Assembly: GCA_964487555.1 (NCBI GenBank)
Contig: CAZART010000017.1
Span: 1 to 59,629 of the forward strand
Length of the DNA stretch: 59,629 nucleotides
Reading direction: 5' to 3'
DNA from: CAZART01 sp964487555
Lineage (GTDB): Bacteria > Bacteroidota > Rhodothermia > Rhodothermales > VXPQ01
Position numbers and translations under genes: made by a program. The notes below the pieces were generated by a model. It worked only from the letters and a program-made list of their open reading frames with translations, did not search any database and was not told the origin of the DNA. Shown here in pieces: positions 24,305 through 33,444 of this stretch (its first letter is position 1; the number at the start of each line of letters is the position of its first letter).

Positions 24305-25654
24305 CTACGTCCCGCCTCTTGCGCGAGGGTAGGAATCTACAACCGGTTGCAGCCGGGAAAACCTTGCCAGTACGGGCTCCAAGTCCCGCTCGTATTTCCT
24401 CGAGCAACGAAAGTGCATCCTGGCCACGGCTATGGGTTCGATACTCGGATCGCCATTTCGCGCGTACATGTAATCCTCCGAGACCACGTCGGCAACTCGA
24501 TGGATGTAGGCAATCATTTTGGCCTCCGCGACCGGCAGATATACGATTCGCTCCGTGAAATCTTGCTCGATAACCTCAAGAAGCTGCTTCTTCGCGTCAT
24601 GCAGCCCGATGCCCCGCATTGCCGAGACGAATACCGCGTCCTCGAACTCAGCGCGTAGCGAGGCGAAAAGGCCGGGCTCATCAACGAGATCAATTTTATT
24701 GAAGACCAGAAGCGTCGGTTTCTCCAGGGCGCCGAGCTCTTTCAGCGTTTCGCGAACCACCTGGATGTGATCTTCGAATCGCGCATGAGAAACGTCGATG
24801 ACGTGGATGAGTACGTCGCTCTCGCGCACTTCGTCGAGCGTGCTCTTGAAGCTCTCGATAAGCTTGTGCGGCAGCTTCCGAATAAATCCAACCGTGTCGG
24901 AGAGCAACGCCTCTTTATTACTGTCGAGTGATACGAGACGTGTCGTCGCATCTAACGTCGCGAAAAGGCGGTTCTCCGCAAAAACGTCGGCACCTGCCAG
25001 CGCATTCATGAGGGTTGATTTGCCCGCATTCGTGTAGCCGACGAGCGAGACTCGGGTGTACTGCCCGCGCCCTTTCCGCTGCGTCGTGCGCTGCTTGTCG
25101 ATCTTATCCAGGCGTTCCTTCAGGGTGGCCATCCGGTCACCGATCAATCGACGGTCCGTCTCGATCTGCGCTTCACCGGGACCCTTTGTGCCGATGCCCC
25201 CTTTCTGACGCGAAAGGTGTGTCCACTGTCGCGTCAGGCGCGTTCGCAAATAGTCGAGCTGCGCCAGCTCAACCTGCGTCTTGGCTACGGCGGTTTTCGC
25301 ACGGGTCGCAAAGATATCCAGGATGAGCGCAGACCGATCGAGCAGCTTGCAGCCGAGCGCTTTCTCCAGGTTACGAATCTGTACCGGCGACAGGTCGTCG
25401 TCGAAAATAACGAGATCGCTCTTTCGCGCTGAGACTAGATGCTTGATCTCGTCAACCTTGCCTCTACCGACATACGTCGACGGATTGATCTTAGCTAGCG
25501 ACTGTGTCACGCGATCTGAGACCGCGGCTCCGGCCGTGTCGGCCAGCTGTTCCAGCTCGTTGAGTGAATCCTCAACGTGCCAGCGAGAGATGTCGGGCGT
25601 AATCACGCCCACTAGGATGGCCGATTCGATGATAGGACGCTTGTTCTCGTACAA
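24305..25654 (-). CDS. hflX: GTPase HflX
   Basis: 449 aa. HflX is a ribosome-associated GTPase that splits stalled or heat-damaged 70S ribosomes and helps in 50S quality control. The N-terminal ATP/RNA-binding domain has NPSTYVGRGKVDEI and the family block DDDLSPVQIRNLEKAL; the linker has GGIGTKGPGEAQIETDRR. The G domain has G1 GYTNAGKST, G3 DTVGF (after a long switch I, LDATTR) and G4 FNKIDL. The start appears to be TTG at 25654: a stop codon lies two codons upstream in frame, and no ATG gives a complete N-terminus. A well-formed promoter lies 50 nt upstream. Confidence 0.93.
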   Translation of the reverse strand: MYENKRPIIESAILVGVITPDISRWHVEDSLNELEQLADTAGAAVSDRVTQSLAKINPSTYVGRGKVDEIKHLVSARKSDLVIFDDDLSPVQIRNLEKALGCKLLDRSALILDIFATRAKTAVAKTQVELAQLDYLRTRLTRQWTHLSRQKGGIGTKGPGEAQIETDRRLIGDRMATLKERLDKIDKQRTTQRKGRGQYTRVSLVGYTNAGKSTLMNALAGADVFAENRLFATLDATTRLVSLDSNKEALLSDTVGFIRKLPHKLIESFKSTLDEVRESDVLIHVIDVSHARFEDHIQVVRETLKELGALEKPTLLVFNKIDLVDEPGLFASLRAEFEDAVFVSAMRGIGLHDAKKQLLEVIEQDFTERIVYLPVAEAKMIAYIHRVADVVSEDYMYARNGDPSIEPIAVARMHFRCSRKYERDLEPVLARFSRLQPVVDSYPRARGGT

Positions 25655-25705
25655 AGGCTACCGCTGGATTGTCATACAAATGGAATTTTGCCTTCATCCA
25701 TACGT

Positions 25706-25735
25706 CAAATTAAGGCGCGCCGGATAGCAGTCAAA
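25706..25735 (-). promoter_or_regulatory. Bacteroidota-type promoter of hflX
   Basis: On the minus strand TTTG (25735-25732) is followed after exactly 19 nt by TAATTTG (25712-25706), a good match to the Bacteroidota -33/-7 consensus TTTG-N19-TAnnTTTG. The TTG start codon of hflX lies about 50 nt downstream. Confidence 0.6.
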
Positions 25736-25844
25736 GGCAAAAAAGAAAATCTTCAGAGAGCCCAACGCGTGCTCTACGCGGCGGTACCTGCCTCCCTCCA
25801 AATCTATGGCTTATGTGCGTGTTTACGATGCAAAGAATATGCCC

Positions 25845-26411
25845 TTATCCATCGAGCGTCGAGTCGCCATACGATTCGGCGGGCAGTGACTCGAGGCGAC
25901 TGTCGAGATATCTGGACAGGAGTCGTGCGAATTTCTTTCGGTGCCGGATGGGAACCGTGATCTCGACACGACGCCGTCGACTTGCGCGATCCACGTAAAA
26001 CAACACATATCCCTGCCGCTGATCGTTCTCGAAGCGAAAGTAGTCGACGATTTGTCGCCACGCGATACGATGTCGTACGTCTCTATCATGGACGATCACA
26101 CCGTGATGAGTGACGACGACCGCAGCGGTCAGCACCGATGCCATGAGCCAGAGCACGCCACCCGTCAAATAGCCTGCCGGCAGCAGGGGATGAATGCCGA
26201 GATCGACAATCATACTTCCCATCGTGAGCAACACCATCACACTTACAAAGATGGTAGGCGCAGTCGGTACGGAATGGGCGCGGGCGTCACGCCAATATAG
26301 ATCTACGTCGGCCGCACGATTCAGCCCACTCGACGACGTTGCGAGGAGCATTATCGTCACGAGCAGAAAGGCCCCCAGAAGAACGACGTGAAGTGTCGGC
26401 ATCACATCCAT
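25845..26411 (-). CDS. hypothetical membrane protein with cytoplasmic C-terminal domain
   Basis: 188 aa from the ATG at 26411 (or 26402). Three hydrophobic segments (about 6-23, 52-70 and 78-100) are followed by a basic soluble domain with strand-like repeats: HHGVIVHDRDVRHRIAWRQIVDYF, then YVLFYVDRA and RRRRVEITVPIRHRKKFARLLSRYL. The pattern of a short beta-rich domain after membrane helices recalls bacterial PH-like (bPH) domains, an impression I cannot confirm. It starts 31 nt after the VWA gene on the same strand and may be co-expressed with it. Confidence 0.65.
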   Translation of the reverse strand: MDVMPTLHVVLLGAFLLVTIMLLATSSSGLNRAADVDLYWRDARAHSVPTAPTIFVSVMVLLTMGSMIVDLGIHPLLPAGYLTGGVLWLMASVLTAAVVVTHHGVIVHDRDVRHRIAWRQIVDYFRFENDQRQGYVLFYVDRASRRRRVEITVPIRHRKKFARLLSRYLDSRLESLPAESYGDSTLDG

Positions 26412-26442
26412 CACTGCGCAAGCACCTGCATGAGCGGCAAAA

Positions 26443-28575
26443 TCAGGCGGCCACCGTTTCCGGACGCCAGTGTTTCGCAACTAACATCTCGGCCACCAGA
26501 GTGAGCAACGCAAGGAGTAAAAACACGTTCCAGAGTTCGAGTCCAGTACGCTGCGCCGTAATGGCCTCCAGTACGTCTTCCGGCCGTTCGCCTCCGGCGT
26601 CGATGAGCTGGACGTCACGACCTAATGCGTTCTCCAACCGCTCCCGTGCCTCGCCGTGTCCATAGGATGAAAGGTCGGATTCGGAGGCATCCATGTTGAA
26701 GGCCACACGCCGAATGAGTGTTTCGCCCCATCGTACGTCGTAGATGCCGGGCGTGCGCACGGCCTGTCCATCGATCGACAGAAGCAGAGCACCGAACAGG
26801 CTGCGCTGTTCGGGTACGTATTCCGAACCATCGGGACCGATCAGCTTCAACTGCTCCGATTCCGAGACGCCGGCTATGCGGACTTCCGCATCGTGAGCGG
26901 CTGTCAGTTGCTCTCCGGTCATCGACTCCGACGCGGAGAGATAATACATCGAACGATAGACGAGGGGTATGAACAAGCCTCGCACGGGAATCTCGCTCCA
27001 TCGCGGATCCGGCGCTACGGCGAGGAGAAAAGCGATGCCCCGACCATGGCGAACCTCCTGCAAGAACGGAAAACCATTAGATAGTCGGATCAGGGTCTGT
27101 TCCGAACCTGCATTCGGCGTATAGTTCATCGCGTAATAGATGTCCGCCCTCTCGACGCGTCGTTCTTCACCAAGCTCCTGCCGCATAAAAACACCCTCAA
27201 AAAGAGGGTGCTCGAAATCCACTCGATCGAACGAAGCTACGCTTTGCCGGGCAGAGAGCTCGCCGCTGAAGCCGCTGAACTCACCCGCGTCCAGCCGGCT
27301 CAGAAGCGCGTTGTACTCGGCCGCCGGAGCGCCGGCCGATGGCGTCAGGAGCAGGCCCCCGCCGGCTTCGACGTAGCGCCCTAACGCGGCAATCTCACCG
27401 CTGGATAGCGATCGGGGGCCTATTAATACGACAGCATCATATTCGCCCAATCCGGCGGCCGAAAGGCCGCTCTCCGGAATAGTCTCGACATCGAACGAGA
27501 CGCGCCCACGACCAAGATCCGGCGATAAGGCAAGCTGCATGTAATCGACCGACTGCCCATCGCCACGGACGAGGAGGATGCGTCGACGCTCCGGCACGTT
27601 TACGGTGAAGAAACGCTCGTTATCGAAAGCGAACGCATCATCTTCGATTTGCACGACGCCCGAGAGCCAGCCGCGGCTCTGTGGGGTGGCCGTGAAGGTC
27701 ACGGTAGTAGGAATGCCCGGCGAAAGATCTGCCGTTGCCTGCGCGAGTCGCTCGCCGTCAAGAAATACGCTGGCTACGTACCCGTCTAGCGGCTCGGTTC
27801 CATAGTTTACCAGGGTGGCGCTAATGCGGACAGGCTGTCCGACTTCAATAATTCGGCTCTCAACCCTCACGTCCCTGACGGCGACGTTGGTATGCATCCG
27901 GTCGCCGATCGGCAGCAAGTACAGCCGAACGTCTTCCGCAAGTTCGAGACCGGATGTATCGACCAGCGCTGTTCGCTGCACGTCCGAGATCACGTAGATC
28001 TCCTTGTTCAGATGGCTCGCATCATCCATCAGACGGGCCGCGCGCTCAACAGCCACCGGTAATGACTCGGCCCCGACGTCGGCTCCAATTTCTTCCACCG
28101 CCTCAAGAGCCGGCGCTCTATTCGAGTACGATTCTCGTTGCGACGGACGCTCACTTGCCGTCGCGACAACGAAAATCTCATCACCCGTCCGGAGCGCATC
28201 AATGAGTCCGGCCGCAATATCCTTCGCCTGACGCAGATACTCGCCACCGCCGTCGCGAAGGGTCATGGAAAGAGAATTGTCCACCACTAGCGCAACGGAG
28301 GAACGAGCGTGTCCGCCCACGGACCCTACGAGATCGCCCGTCAGCGTCGGGCGAGCGAAGGCGAGCACGAGGCACGCAATGGCCAGCGTCCGCAAAAGCA
28401 GCAGCAACCACTGCTTGATGCGAACTCGCTGCATCGTCGTCTTCTGCAGCTCTTTGACGAATGCGAGCGTACTGAAGTCAATCTTCTTCGGCCGGCGAAA
28501 ATTGAAGAGATGGATGACCAGCGGTATCGCCGCAGCCGCGAGAGCCATCAGCGCCAGCGGGTTGAGGAATTCCAT
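26443..28575 (-). CDS. BatA-like membrane protein with von Willebrand factor A domain
   Basis: 710 aa from the ATG at 28575. The N-terminus FLNPLALMALAAAAIPLVIHLFNFRRPKKI, in parts FLNPLALM and IPLVIHLF, is the aerotolerance (BatA) N-terminal membrane domain. A second helix (about 62-80) follows. The VWA domain begins SSVALVVDNSLSM with a DxSxS metal site. The rest includes a beta-rich periplasmic region, a glutamine-amidotransferase-like stretch (YDAVVLIGPRSLSSGEIAALGRYVEAGGGLLL, cited here in part) and a final membrane helix near the C-terminus. Bat proteins usually sit beside a MoxR ATPase; none is visible here. Likely an envelope protein, exact role unknown. Confidence 0.82.
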   Translation of the reverse strand: MEFLNPLALMALAAAAIPLVIHLFNFRRPKKIDFSTLAFVKELQKTTMQRVRIKQWLLLLLRTLAIACLVLAFARPTLTGDLVGSVGGHARSSVALVVDNSLSMTLRDGGGEYLRQAKDIAAGLIDALRTGDEIFVVATASERPSQRESYSNRAPALEAVEEIGADVGAESLPVAVERAARLMDDASHLNKEIYVISDVQRTALVDTSGLELAEDVRLYLLPIGDRMHTNVAVRDVRVESRIIEVGQPVRISATLVNYGTEPLDGYVASVFLDGERLAQATADLSPGIPTTVTFTATPQSRGWLSGVVQIEDDAFAFDNERFFTVNVPERRRILLVRGDGQSVDYMQLALSPDLGRGRVSFDVETIPESGLSAAGLGEYDAVVLIGPRSLSSGEIAALGRYVEAGGGLLLTPSAGAPAAEYNALLSRLDAGEFSGFSGELSARQSVASFDRVDFEHPLFEGVFMRQELGEERRVERADIYYAMNYTPNAGSEQTLIRLSNGFPFLQEVRHGRGIAFLLAVAPDPRWSEIPVRGLFIPLVYRSMYYLSASESMTGEQLTAAHDAEVRIAGVSESEQLKLIGPDGSEYVPEQRSLFGALLLSIDGQAVRTPGIYDVRWGETLIRRVAFNMDASESDLSSYGHGEARERLENALGRDVQLIDAGGERPEDVLEAITAQRTGLELWNVFLLLALLTLVAEMLVAKHWRPETVAA

Positions 28576-28859
28576 GTAGATATAACGTGGGGAACGAGAG
28601 GACATGCCGCGGCAGGGGATCTGAGCCGCCGCGCAGGATTGGACCGGTCAACTGCTACTTAACGGAGAGATGCGCAGTTCCGAGCCAAAACACGACCTCT
28701 TGGCTGGTCGAATCTTCCACGGCGTGATCGGATTCCAATGATAGGGTCCCCTTCAGAAATCACTATGCAGGCAACTATCCGGATGCTCATATCGCATCTT
28801 ACACTGGCCAGACGCGTTAAACTTTGTCTTGCCCATCGACCGGAGTTCCCAGCTAGCTG

Positions 28860-31739
28860 ATGCCCACCACCACCAAATCCCTGACCCCGCAGGCGCCCGT
28901 TGCTGCGCACGCGAATGATGAGACCAAGCGCGCCGCCCGCAGGAACATCGTCATCCGCGGTGCACGCCAGCACAACCTGAAAAGCGTCGACGTCGATCTT
29001 CCTCGCAACAAGCTCATCGTATTCACCGGACCATCCGGATCCGGCAAATCCTCCCTCGCCTTCGACACGATCTATGCCGAGGGCCAGCGCCGCTACGTCG
29101 AAAGCCTCAGCGCGTATGCTCGCCAGTTCCTGGAGCGGATGGATAAACCCGATGCCGACCTCATAACGGGTCTGGCGCCGGCGATTGCCATCGAGCAGAA
29201 AACCACCAGCAAGAATCCCCGGTCGACCGTCGCCACGCAGACGGAAATCTATGACCATCTGCGGCTCCTTTTCGCCCGCATCGGGCGGACCATCTCACCA
29301 GTCAGTGGGCAGGAGGTGACGCGCGACTCGCCCCGTTCGGTGGCAGACAAGCTCCATGCCCGGCTCGAAGATGGGGCGCGGTTTTACGTCTGTTTTCCCG
29401 TGCCTGAACACAAGGGCAAGACGCTGAAAAGGGAGTTGGAGACATTGCAGCAGCGCGGATTTTTTCGCGTCCTGCTGCTGCCTACGGAGCGGCAAGACGC
29501 GGAAGGAGAGGGAGAAGAGGTCTTTGATCTAAACGAGACGCCGCCGAATAAAGTGAACAATTATGCGCGGGAGCGGCTTCTCGTGCTCGTGGATCGTCTG
29601 GCTATTCGGCACGGTGACGAGGCGAACCTTTCACGCATCTCGGACTCCGTCGAGCAGACGTTCAAAGAAGGCAGCGGCCGATGCGTCATTCGCGTTCGCG
29701 GCGGTGAGAATTTTCATTTCAGCGAGTATTTTGAGCGGGACGGCATCCGCTTCGAGGAGCCGACGCCGCTGCTGTTCTCGTTCAATAGCCCCTTCGGCGC
29801 ATGTCCCACGTGCCAGGGCTTCGGCCGCGTAGCCGGTCTCGACGAAAATCTCATCATCCCCAATCCGGACCTTTCACTTCGCCAGGGCGCCATCGCGCCT
29901 TTCCGCACGGAGCAATGGAGTACCTATTTCCGCGACATGATCCGCCTCGCCGCGGAGCGCCGCATCAACATAGACCTTCCGTACAGCGCGTTGCCGGATG
30001 ACGTGCGGCGGATGATCTGGGACGGGGCGGGCGATTACGTTGGGATCCACGGCTTCTTCAGGTTCCTCGAGAAGCACAATTACAAGATGCATTACCGCAT
30101 CTATCGCGCGCGATTCCGCGGCTACTCGACGTGCCCGGACTGCAAGGGCCACCGCGTTCGGAAGGAAGCTCGCTACGTAAAGGTGAACGGCATCCAGATC
30201 GGCGAAGTTTGCGAACTAACCACACGCGACGCCAAGGACGTATTCGATGAGATCCGGCTCACCGGTTATGAGGAGAAGGTCGCCGGTCGCGTGCTCGAGG
30301 AAATCCGCAAACGCCTGAAGTATCTGGTGGATGTCGGGCTTGATTATCTCTCTCTGGATCGTCTTTCGCAGACGCTTTCCGGAGGTGAAAGTCAGAGAAT
30401 CAATCTCTCGACGTCGCTGGGGTCATCGCTCGTGGGATCGCTCTACGTGCTCGATGAGCCGTCCATCGGCCTCCATCCTCGTGACAACGACCGGCTGATC
30501 AACATACTGGAGCACCTGCGCGACATCGGCAATACGGTACTGGTGGTCGAGCATGAGGCGTCGATGATGAAACGCGCCGACCAGATTGTCGATCTCGGCC
30601 CCGGAGCCGGTCGCTTTGGCGGCCACATCGTCTTTCAGGGGACCTACGACGAAATTATACGGGACGAGCGGTCTCTTACAGGGGCATATCTGAGCGGCCG
30701 CGAGGCGATCCCTGTGCCGAAAAATCGCCGCACTGTCGACGAAGACTACGTATTGAGGATCGAGAACGCCCGCCAGCACAACCTCAAACGGGTCAATGCA
30801 AACCTGCCTCTGGGTATGATCACGTGTGTGACGGGCGTGAGCGGATCGGGCAAGTCGACGCTCGTTCATGACACGCTCTACAATGGGCTGGCGCGCTTAA
30901 AGGGGCTAAGCATCGATGGCGAGATCGGTGCGCACGATGCCATTCGGGGGCACATGTTGCTCGACCAGATCGAGATGGTCGACCAGAGTCCGATCGGGAA
31001 ATCGCCGCGCTCAAACCCGGCGACGTATACCAAGGCATTCGACCACGTTCGGGATCTGTTTTCATGTACCTATCAGGCTCGTCTTCGCGGGCTGAAGCCC
31101 GGCTACTTTTCATTCAACGTACCGGGAGGACGATGCGAGGTCTGTACGGGAGAAGGAGTCGTGAAAGTTGAAATGCAGTTTCTAGCCGACCTTTATCTGG
31201 AATGTGAAGCGTGCAAGGGCCGTCGATACAAGCAGGAGGTGCTGGAGATCACCTATAACGGACGGAACATCGACGATGTCCTCAACATGACCGTCGACGA
31301 AGCCCTCGAGTTCTTCGAGGGCGAGACGTCGCTCGTCAATAAGCTCGCGATTCTTCAGGATATCGGTCTCGGCTACTTAACACTCGGCCAGCCGTCTAAT
31401 ACCTTGTCGGGCGGTGAGAGCCAGCGCCTGAAGCTGGCTTCATACCTCGGCAAATCGACCCGAGATCGCGTTCTTTATCTCCTCGATGAGCCGACCACAG
31501 GGCTGCATTTTGACGACATCAAGAAACTCATGTCCGCCCTGAACGCGCTCGTCGAAGACGGCCACTCAGTGATTCTGATTGAACACAACCTGGACGTCAT
31601 AAAATCTGCAGATTGGGTGATTGATTTAGGTCCCGAGGGTGGGCGCCACGGAGGGTTTGTCGTAGCTGAGGGAACGCCCGAACAGGTTGCTGCACACCCG
31701 GAGAGTCATACAGGGCGCTCTCTTAGAGACGTTCTGTAG
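28860..31739 (+). CDS. uvrA: excinuclease ABC subunit A
   Basis: 959 aa. UvrA is the damage-sensing ATPase of nucleotide excision repair and loads UvrB. The first Walker A, GPSGSGKSS, is at 57-65 and the second, GVSGSGKST, near 660. Both signature motifs (LSGGESQR) and Walker B/D-loop pairs (DEPSIGLHPRD, DEPTTGLHFDD) are present. Zinc-binding cysteine pairs appear as CPTCQGFG, CPDCKGHR, CEVCTGEG and CEACKGRR. The N-terminal 28 residues are a variable extension. The stop codon at 31737-31739 lies just before an assembly gap, and its last 50 nt are duplicated on the other side of the gap. The gene itself is complete. Confidence 0.97.
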   Translation: MPTTTKSLTPQAPVAAHANDETKRAARRNIVIRGARQHNLKSVDVDLPRNKLIVFTGPSGSGKSSLAFDTIYAEGQRRYVESLSAYARQFLERMDKPDADLITGLAPAIAIEQKTTSKNPRSTVATQTEIYDHLRLLFARIGRTISPVSGQEVTRDSPRSVADKLHARLEDGARFYVCFPVPEHKGKTLKRELETLQQRGFFRVLLLPTERQDAEGEGEEVFDLNETPPNKVNNYARERLLVLVDRLAIRHGDEANLSRISDSVEQTFKEGSGRCVIRVRGGENFHFSEYFERDGIRFEEPTPLLFSFNSPFGACPTCQGFGRVAGLDENLIIPNPDLSLRQGAIAPFRTEQWSTYFRDMIRLAAERRINIDLPYSALPDDVRRMIWDGAGDYVGIHGFFRFLEKHNYKMHYRIYRARFRGYSTCPDCKGHRVRKEARYVKVNGIQIGEVCELTTRDAKDVFDEIRLTGYEEKVAGRVLEEIRKRLKYLVDVGLDYLSLDRLSQTLSGGESQRINLSTSLGSSLVGSLYVLDEPSIGLHPRDNDRLINILEHLRDIGNTVLVVEHEASMMKRADQIVDLGPGAGRFGGHIVFQGTYDEIIRDERSLTGAYLSGREAIPVPKNRRTVDEDYVLRIENARQHNLKRVNANLPLGMITCVTGVSGSGKSTLVHDTLYNGLARLKGLSIDGEIGAHDAIRGHMLLDQIEMVDQSPIGKSPRSNPATYTKAFDHVRDLFSCTYQARLRGLKPGYFSFNVPGGRCEVCTGEGVVKVEMQFLADLYLECEACKGRRYKQEVLEITYNGRNIDDVLNMTVDEALEFFEGETSLVNKLAILQDIGLGYLTLGQPSNTLSGGESQRLKLASYLGKSTRDRVLYLLDEPTTGLHFDDIKKLMSALNALVEDGHSVILIEHNLDVIKSADWVIDLGPEGGRHGGFVVAEGTPEQVAAHPESHTGRSLRDVL

Positions 31740-31741
31740 GA
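31687..31741 (+). repeat. 55-bp direct repeat, left copy (contig end)
   Basis: Identical to 31842-31896 and directly adjacent to the N run. It covers the last codons of uvrA and two bases beyond the stop. Best read as a shared k-mer at two contig ends, not a biological repeat. Confidence 0.85.
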
Positions 31742-31841
31742 NNNNNNNNNNNNNNNNNNNNNNNNNNNNNNNNNNNNNNNNNNNNNNNNNNNNNNNNNNN
31801 NNNNNNNNNNNNNNNNNNNNNNNNNNNNNNNNNNNNNNNNN
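31742..31841. other. assembly gap of 100 N
   Basis: Exactly 100 unknown bases, a default scaffold spacer of arbitrary length. Because the same 55 bp flank it on both sides, the contigs probably overlap and the true distance may be zero, with one 55-bp copy spurious. Confidence 0.95.
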
Positions 31842-31896
31842 TTGCTGCACACCCGGAGAGTCATACAGGGCGCTCTCTTAGAGACGTTCTGTAGGA
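31842..31896 (+). repeat. 55-bp direct repeat, right copy (contig end)
   Basis: Exact copy of 31687-31741 on the far side of the gap. It contains the end of the uvrA reading frame without the rest of the gene. A frame calling this a partial uvrA copy would be an artefact. The bases from 31897 to 32156 follow with no recognised gene, RNA or terminator. Confidence 0.85.
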
Positions 31897-32156
31897 AGGC
31901 GCGGCCGGCGTCAAAGACCGTCGAAAAAGTTTTCTGATACAATCTGTTACTTCGTCGACGGAGGGTGCGGCTTATGGTACTCCGGGGGGACTGCTGCCTG
32001 CCTGCGAAAATCTCGCTAGTCCCCCTGTAGAATCTTCCCTTGAGTATTCCCGTAGACGACTCCCGTAACCAGGAGGGGCTGCAGGAGCACCAAGTTCGTG
32101 CGGCCCTCCGGTATCGCAAGATCTTGAGATGCGCTGCTTTCGAGCGGCACACGTTG

Positions 32157-33425
32157 ATGGCAGAAAGAATGTACAGGCTTCGGCAGAGTTCAATGCAGCT
32201 TCCGGCGGATGACATTCCACGGCGCGTTGCTCTATTCACGGGCGCGTACAATCATATCGCCGACGGCGTATCGCTGACGCTCAACAGGCTCGTGCGCTTC
32301 CTGGAGAAGTCCGACACCGAGGTGCTCGTCTTTGCACCGACGGTTCCCGATCCACCGGTCGACCACGCCGGCACTCTTGTCCCTATTCCGTCGATGCCGG
32401 TCCCCGGTAGAAGTGAATACCGCATTTCGGTCGGGCTTCCGCCGGCCGTGCGCCAACGGCTCGCTGATTTCCAGCCGACTCTCTTTCATATCGCCACTCC
32501 GGACCTCCTCGGTTTTCGCGCTCTCAAAATCGCGAAGCGTTGGAACGTGCCTGCCGTCGCATCCTACCACACGCACTTCAGCTCTTACCTGAAGTACTAT
32601 GGGTTCGGCGTCCTGGAATCCGCCATGTGGAAGTACCTGGCGAATTTTTACGAGCAGTGCGAACACATTTATGTTCCATCCCCGTCGATGGCCGTGGTGC
32701 TTCGTCAACACGGAATTAGCGATGGACTTCGACTCTGGTCCCGCGGCGTCGACACGGCGCGTTTCAATCCGGCGCTCCGCTCATTGGAATGGCGGCGGGC
32801 TCAGGGCGTGGGGGACGATGAGGTGCTCGTCAGTTTCATTGGCCGCCTGGTATGGGAGAAGGGTCTCCGCGTCTTTGCAGACGTGATCGAGGGCCTCCAG
32901 CAGCGCGGCGTTGCTCATCGGAGCATGGTAGTCGGCAACGGACCGGCATTTGACGAGCTTAAAGTTCGGCTTCGGGATACCATCTTCACAGGATACTTGC
33001 AAGGTCCTACCCTGTCACGCGCCTACGCGAGCTCCGATCTCTTCTTGTTCCCCAGCGATACGGAGACGTTCGGCAACGTAACCCTCGAGGCCATGGCCTC
33101 CGGCCTGCCGACCGTTTGCGCAGATGCCACCGGCAGTCGCACGCTGGTCGAACACGGAGAAACGGGCTTGCTCGTACCTGCGGGCAACGCCTCTGCATTC
33201 CTGGAGGCTGTCCACCATCTTGTAGACGACGCGCTGGAGCGGCGGCGAATGGGTATCGGTGCACTCCGCCGCTCGCGTCAATTCGAGTGGGATGCCGTTC
33301 TCTCTCGAATGGTCGGCTTCTACGACGAACTTCTAAATGCACGTCTCGCTTCATCGGGCGCCGCTCCTTATGTCTCCACCCATCTCGTCAGCGACAACGC
33401 CGTCGAGCCCGTTCTCGTCCACTGA
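32157..33425 (+). CDS. glycosyltransferase family 4, SqdX/PimB-like
   Basis: 422 aa from the ATG at 32157; the frame runs upstream to a TTG at 32040, and an ATG at 32193 is also close to the fold. GT-B domain with N-terminal RVALFTGAYNHIADGVSLTL, the acceptor-side HIATPDLLGFRALKIAKR and SYHTHFSSYLKYYG. This HTHF block is typical of GT4 enzymes that act on lipid acceptors (sulfoquinovosyl or mannosyl transferases). The donor half has SFIGRLVWEKG, then FLFPSDTETFGNVTLEAMASGLPTV with the conserved EX7E glutamates. It probably glycosylates a membrane lipid. Its stop is 19 nt before the next glycosyltransferase start, so the pair is likely co-transcribed. Confidence 0.88.
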   Translation: MAERMYRLRQSSMQLPADDIPRRVALFTGAYNHIADGVSLTLNRLVRFLEKSDTEVLVFAPTVPDPPVDHAGTLVPIPSMPVPGRSEYRISVGLPPAVRQRLADFQPTLFHIATPDLLGFRALKIAKRWNVPAVASYHTHFSSYLKYYGFGVLESAMWKYLANFYEQCEHIYVPSPSMAVVLRQHGISDGLRLWSRGVDTARFNPALRSLEWRRAQGVGDDEVLVSFIGRLVWEKGLRVFADVIEGLQQRGVAHRSMVVGNGPAFDELKVRLRDTIFTGYLQGPTLSRAYASSDLFLFPSDTETFGNVTLEAMASGLPTVCADATGSRTLVEHGETGLLVPAGNASAFLEAVHHLVDDALERRRMGIGALRRSRQFEWDAVLSRMVGFYDELLNARLASSGAAPYVSTHLVSDNAVEPVLVH

Positions 33426-33444
33426 TTGTCGACTAATAACGCCT

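Noticed and set aside
31626..31850. Frames crossing the N run
   Set aside because: They consist of unknown residues flanked by the duplicated 55 bp and are artefacts of the gap.
31842..31896. Second, partial uvrA copy or a biological direct repeat
   Set aside because: The copy is exactly contig-end to contig-end around a default 100-N spacer, so an assembly overlap explains it better.
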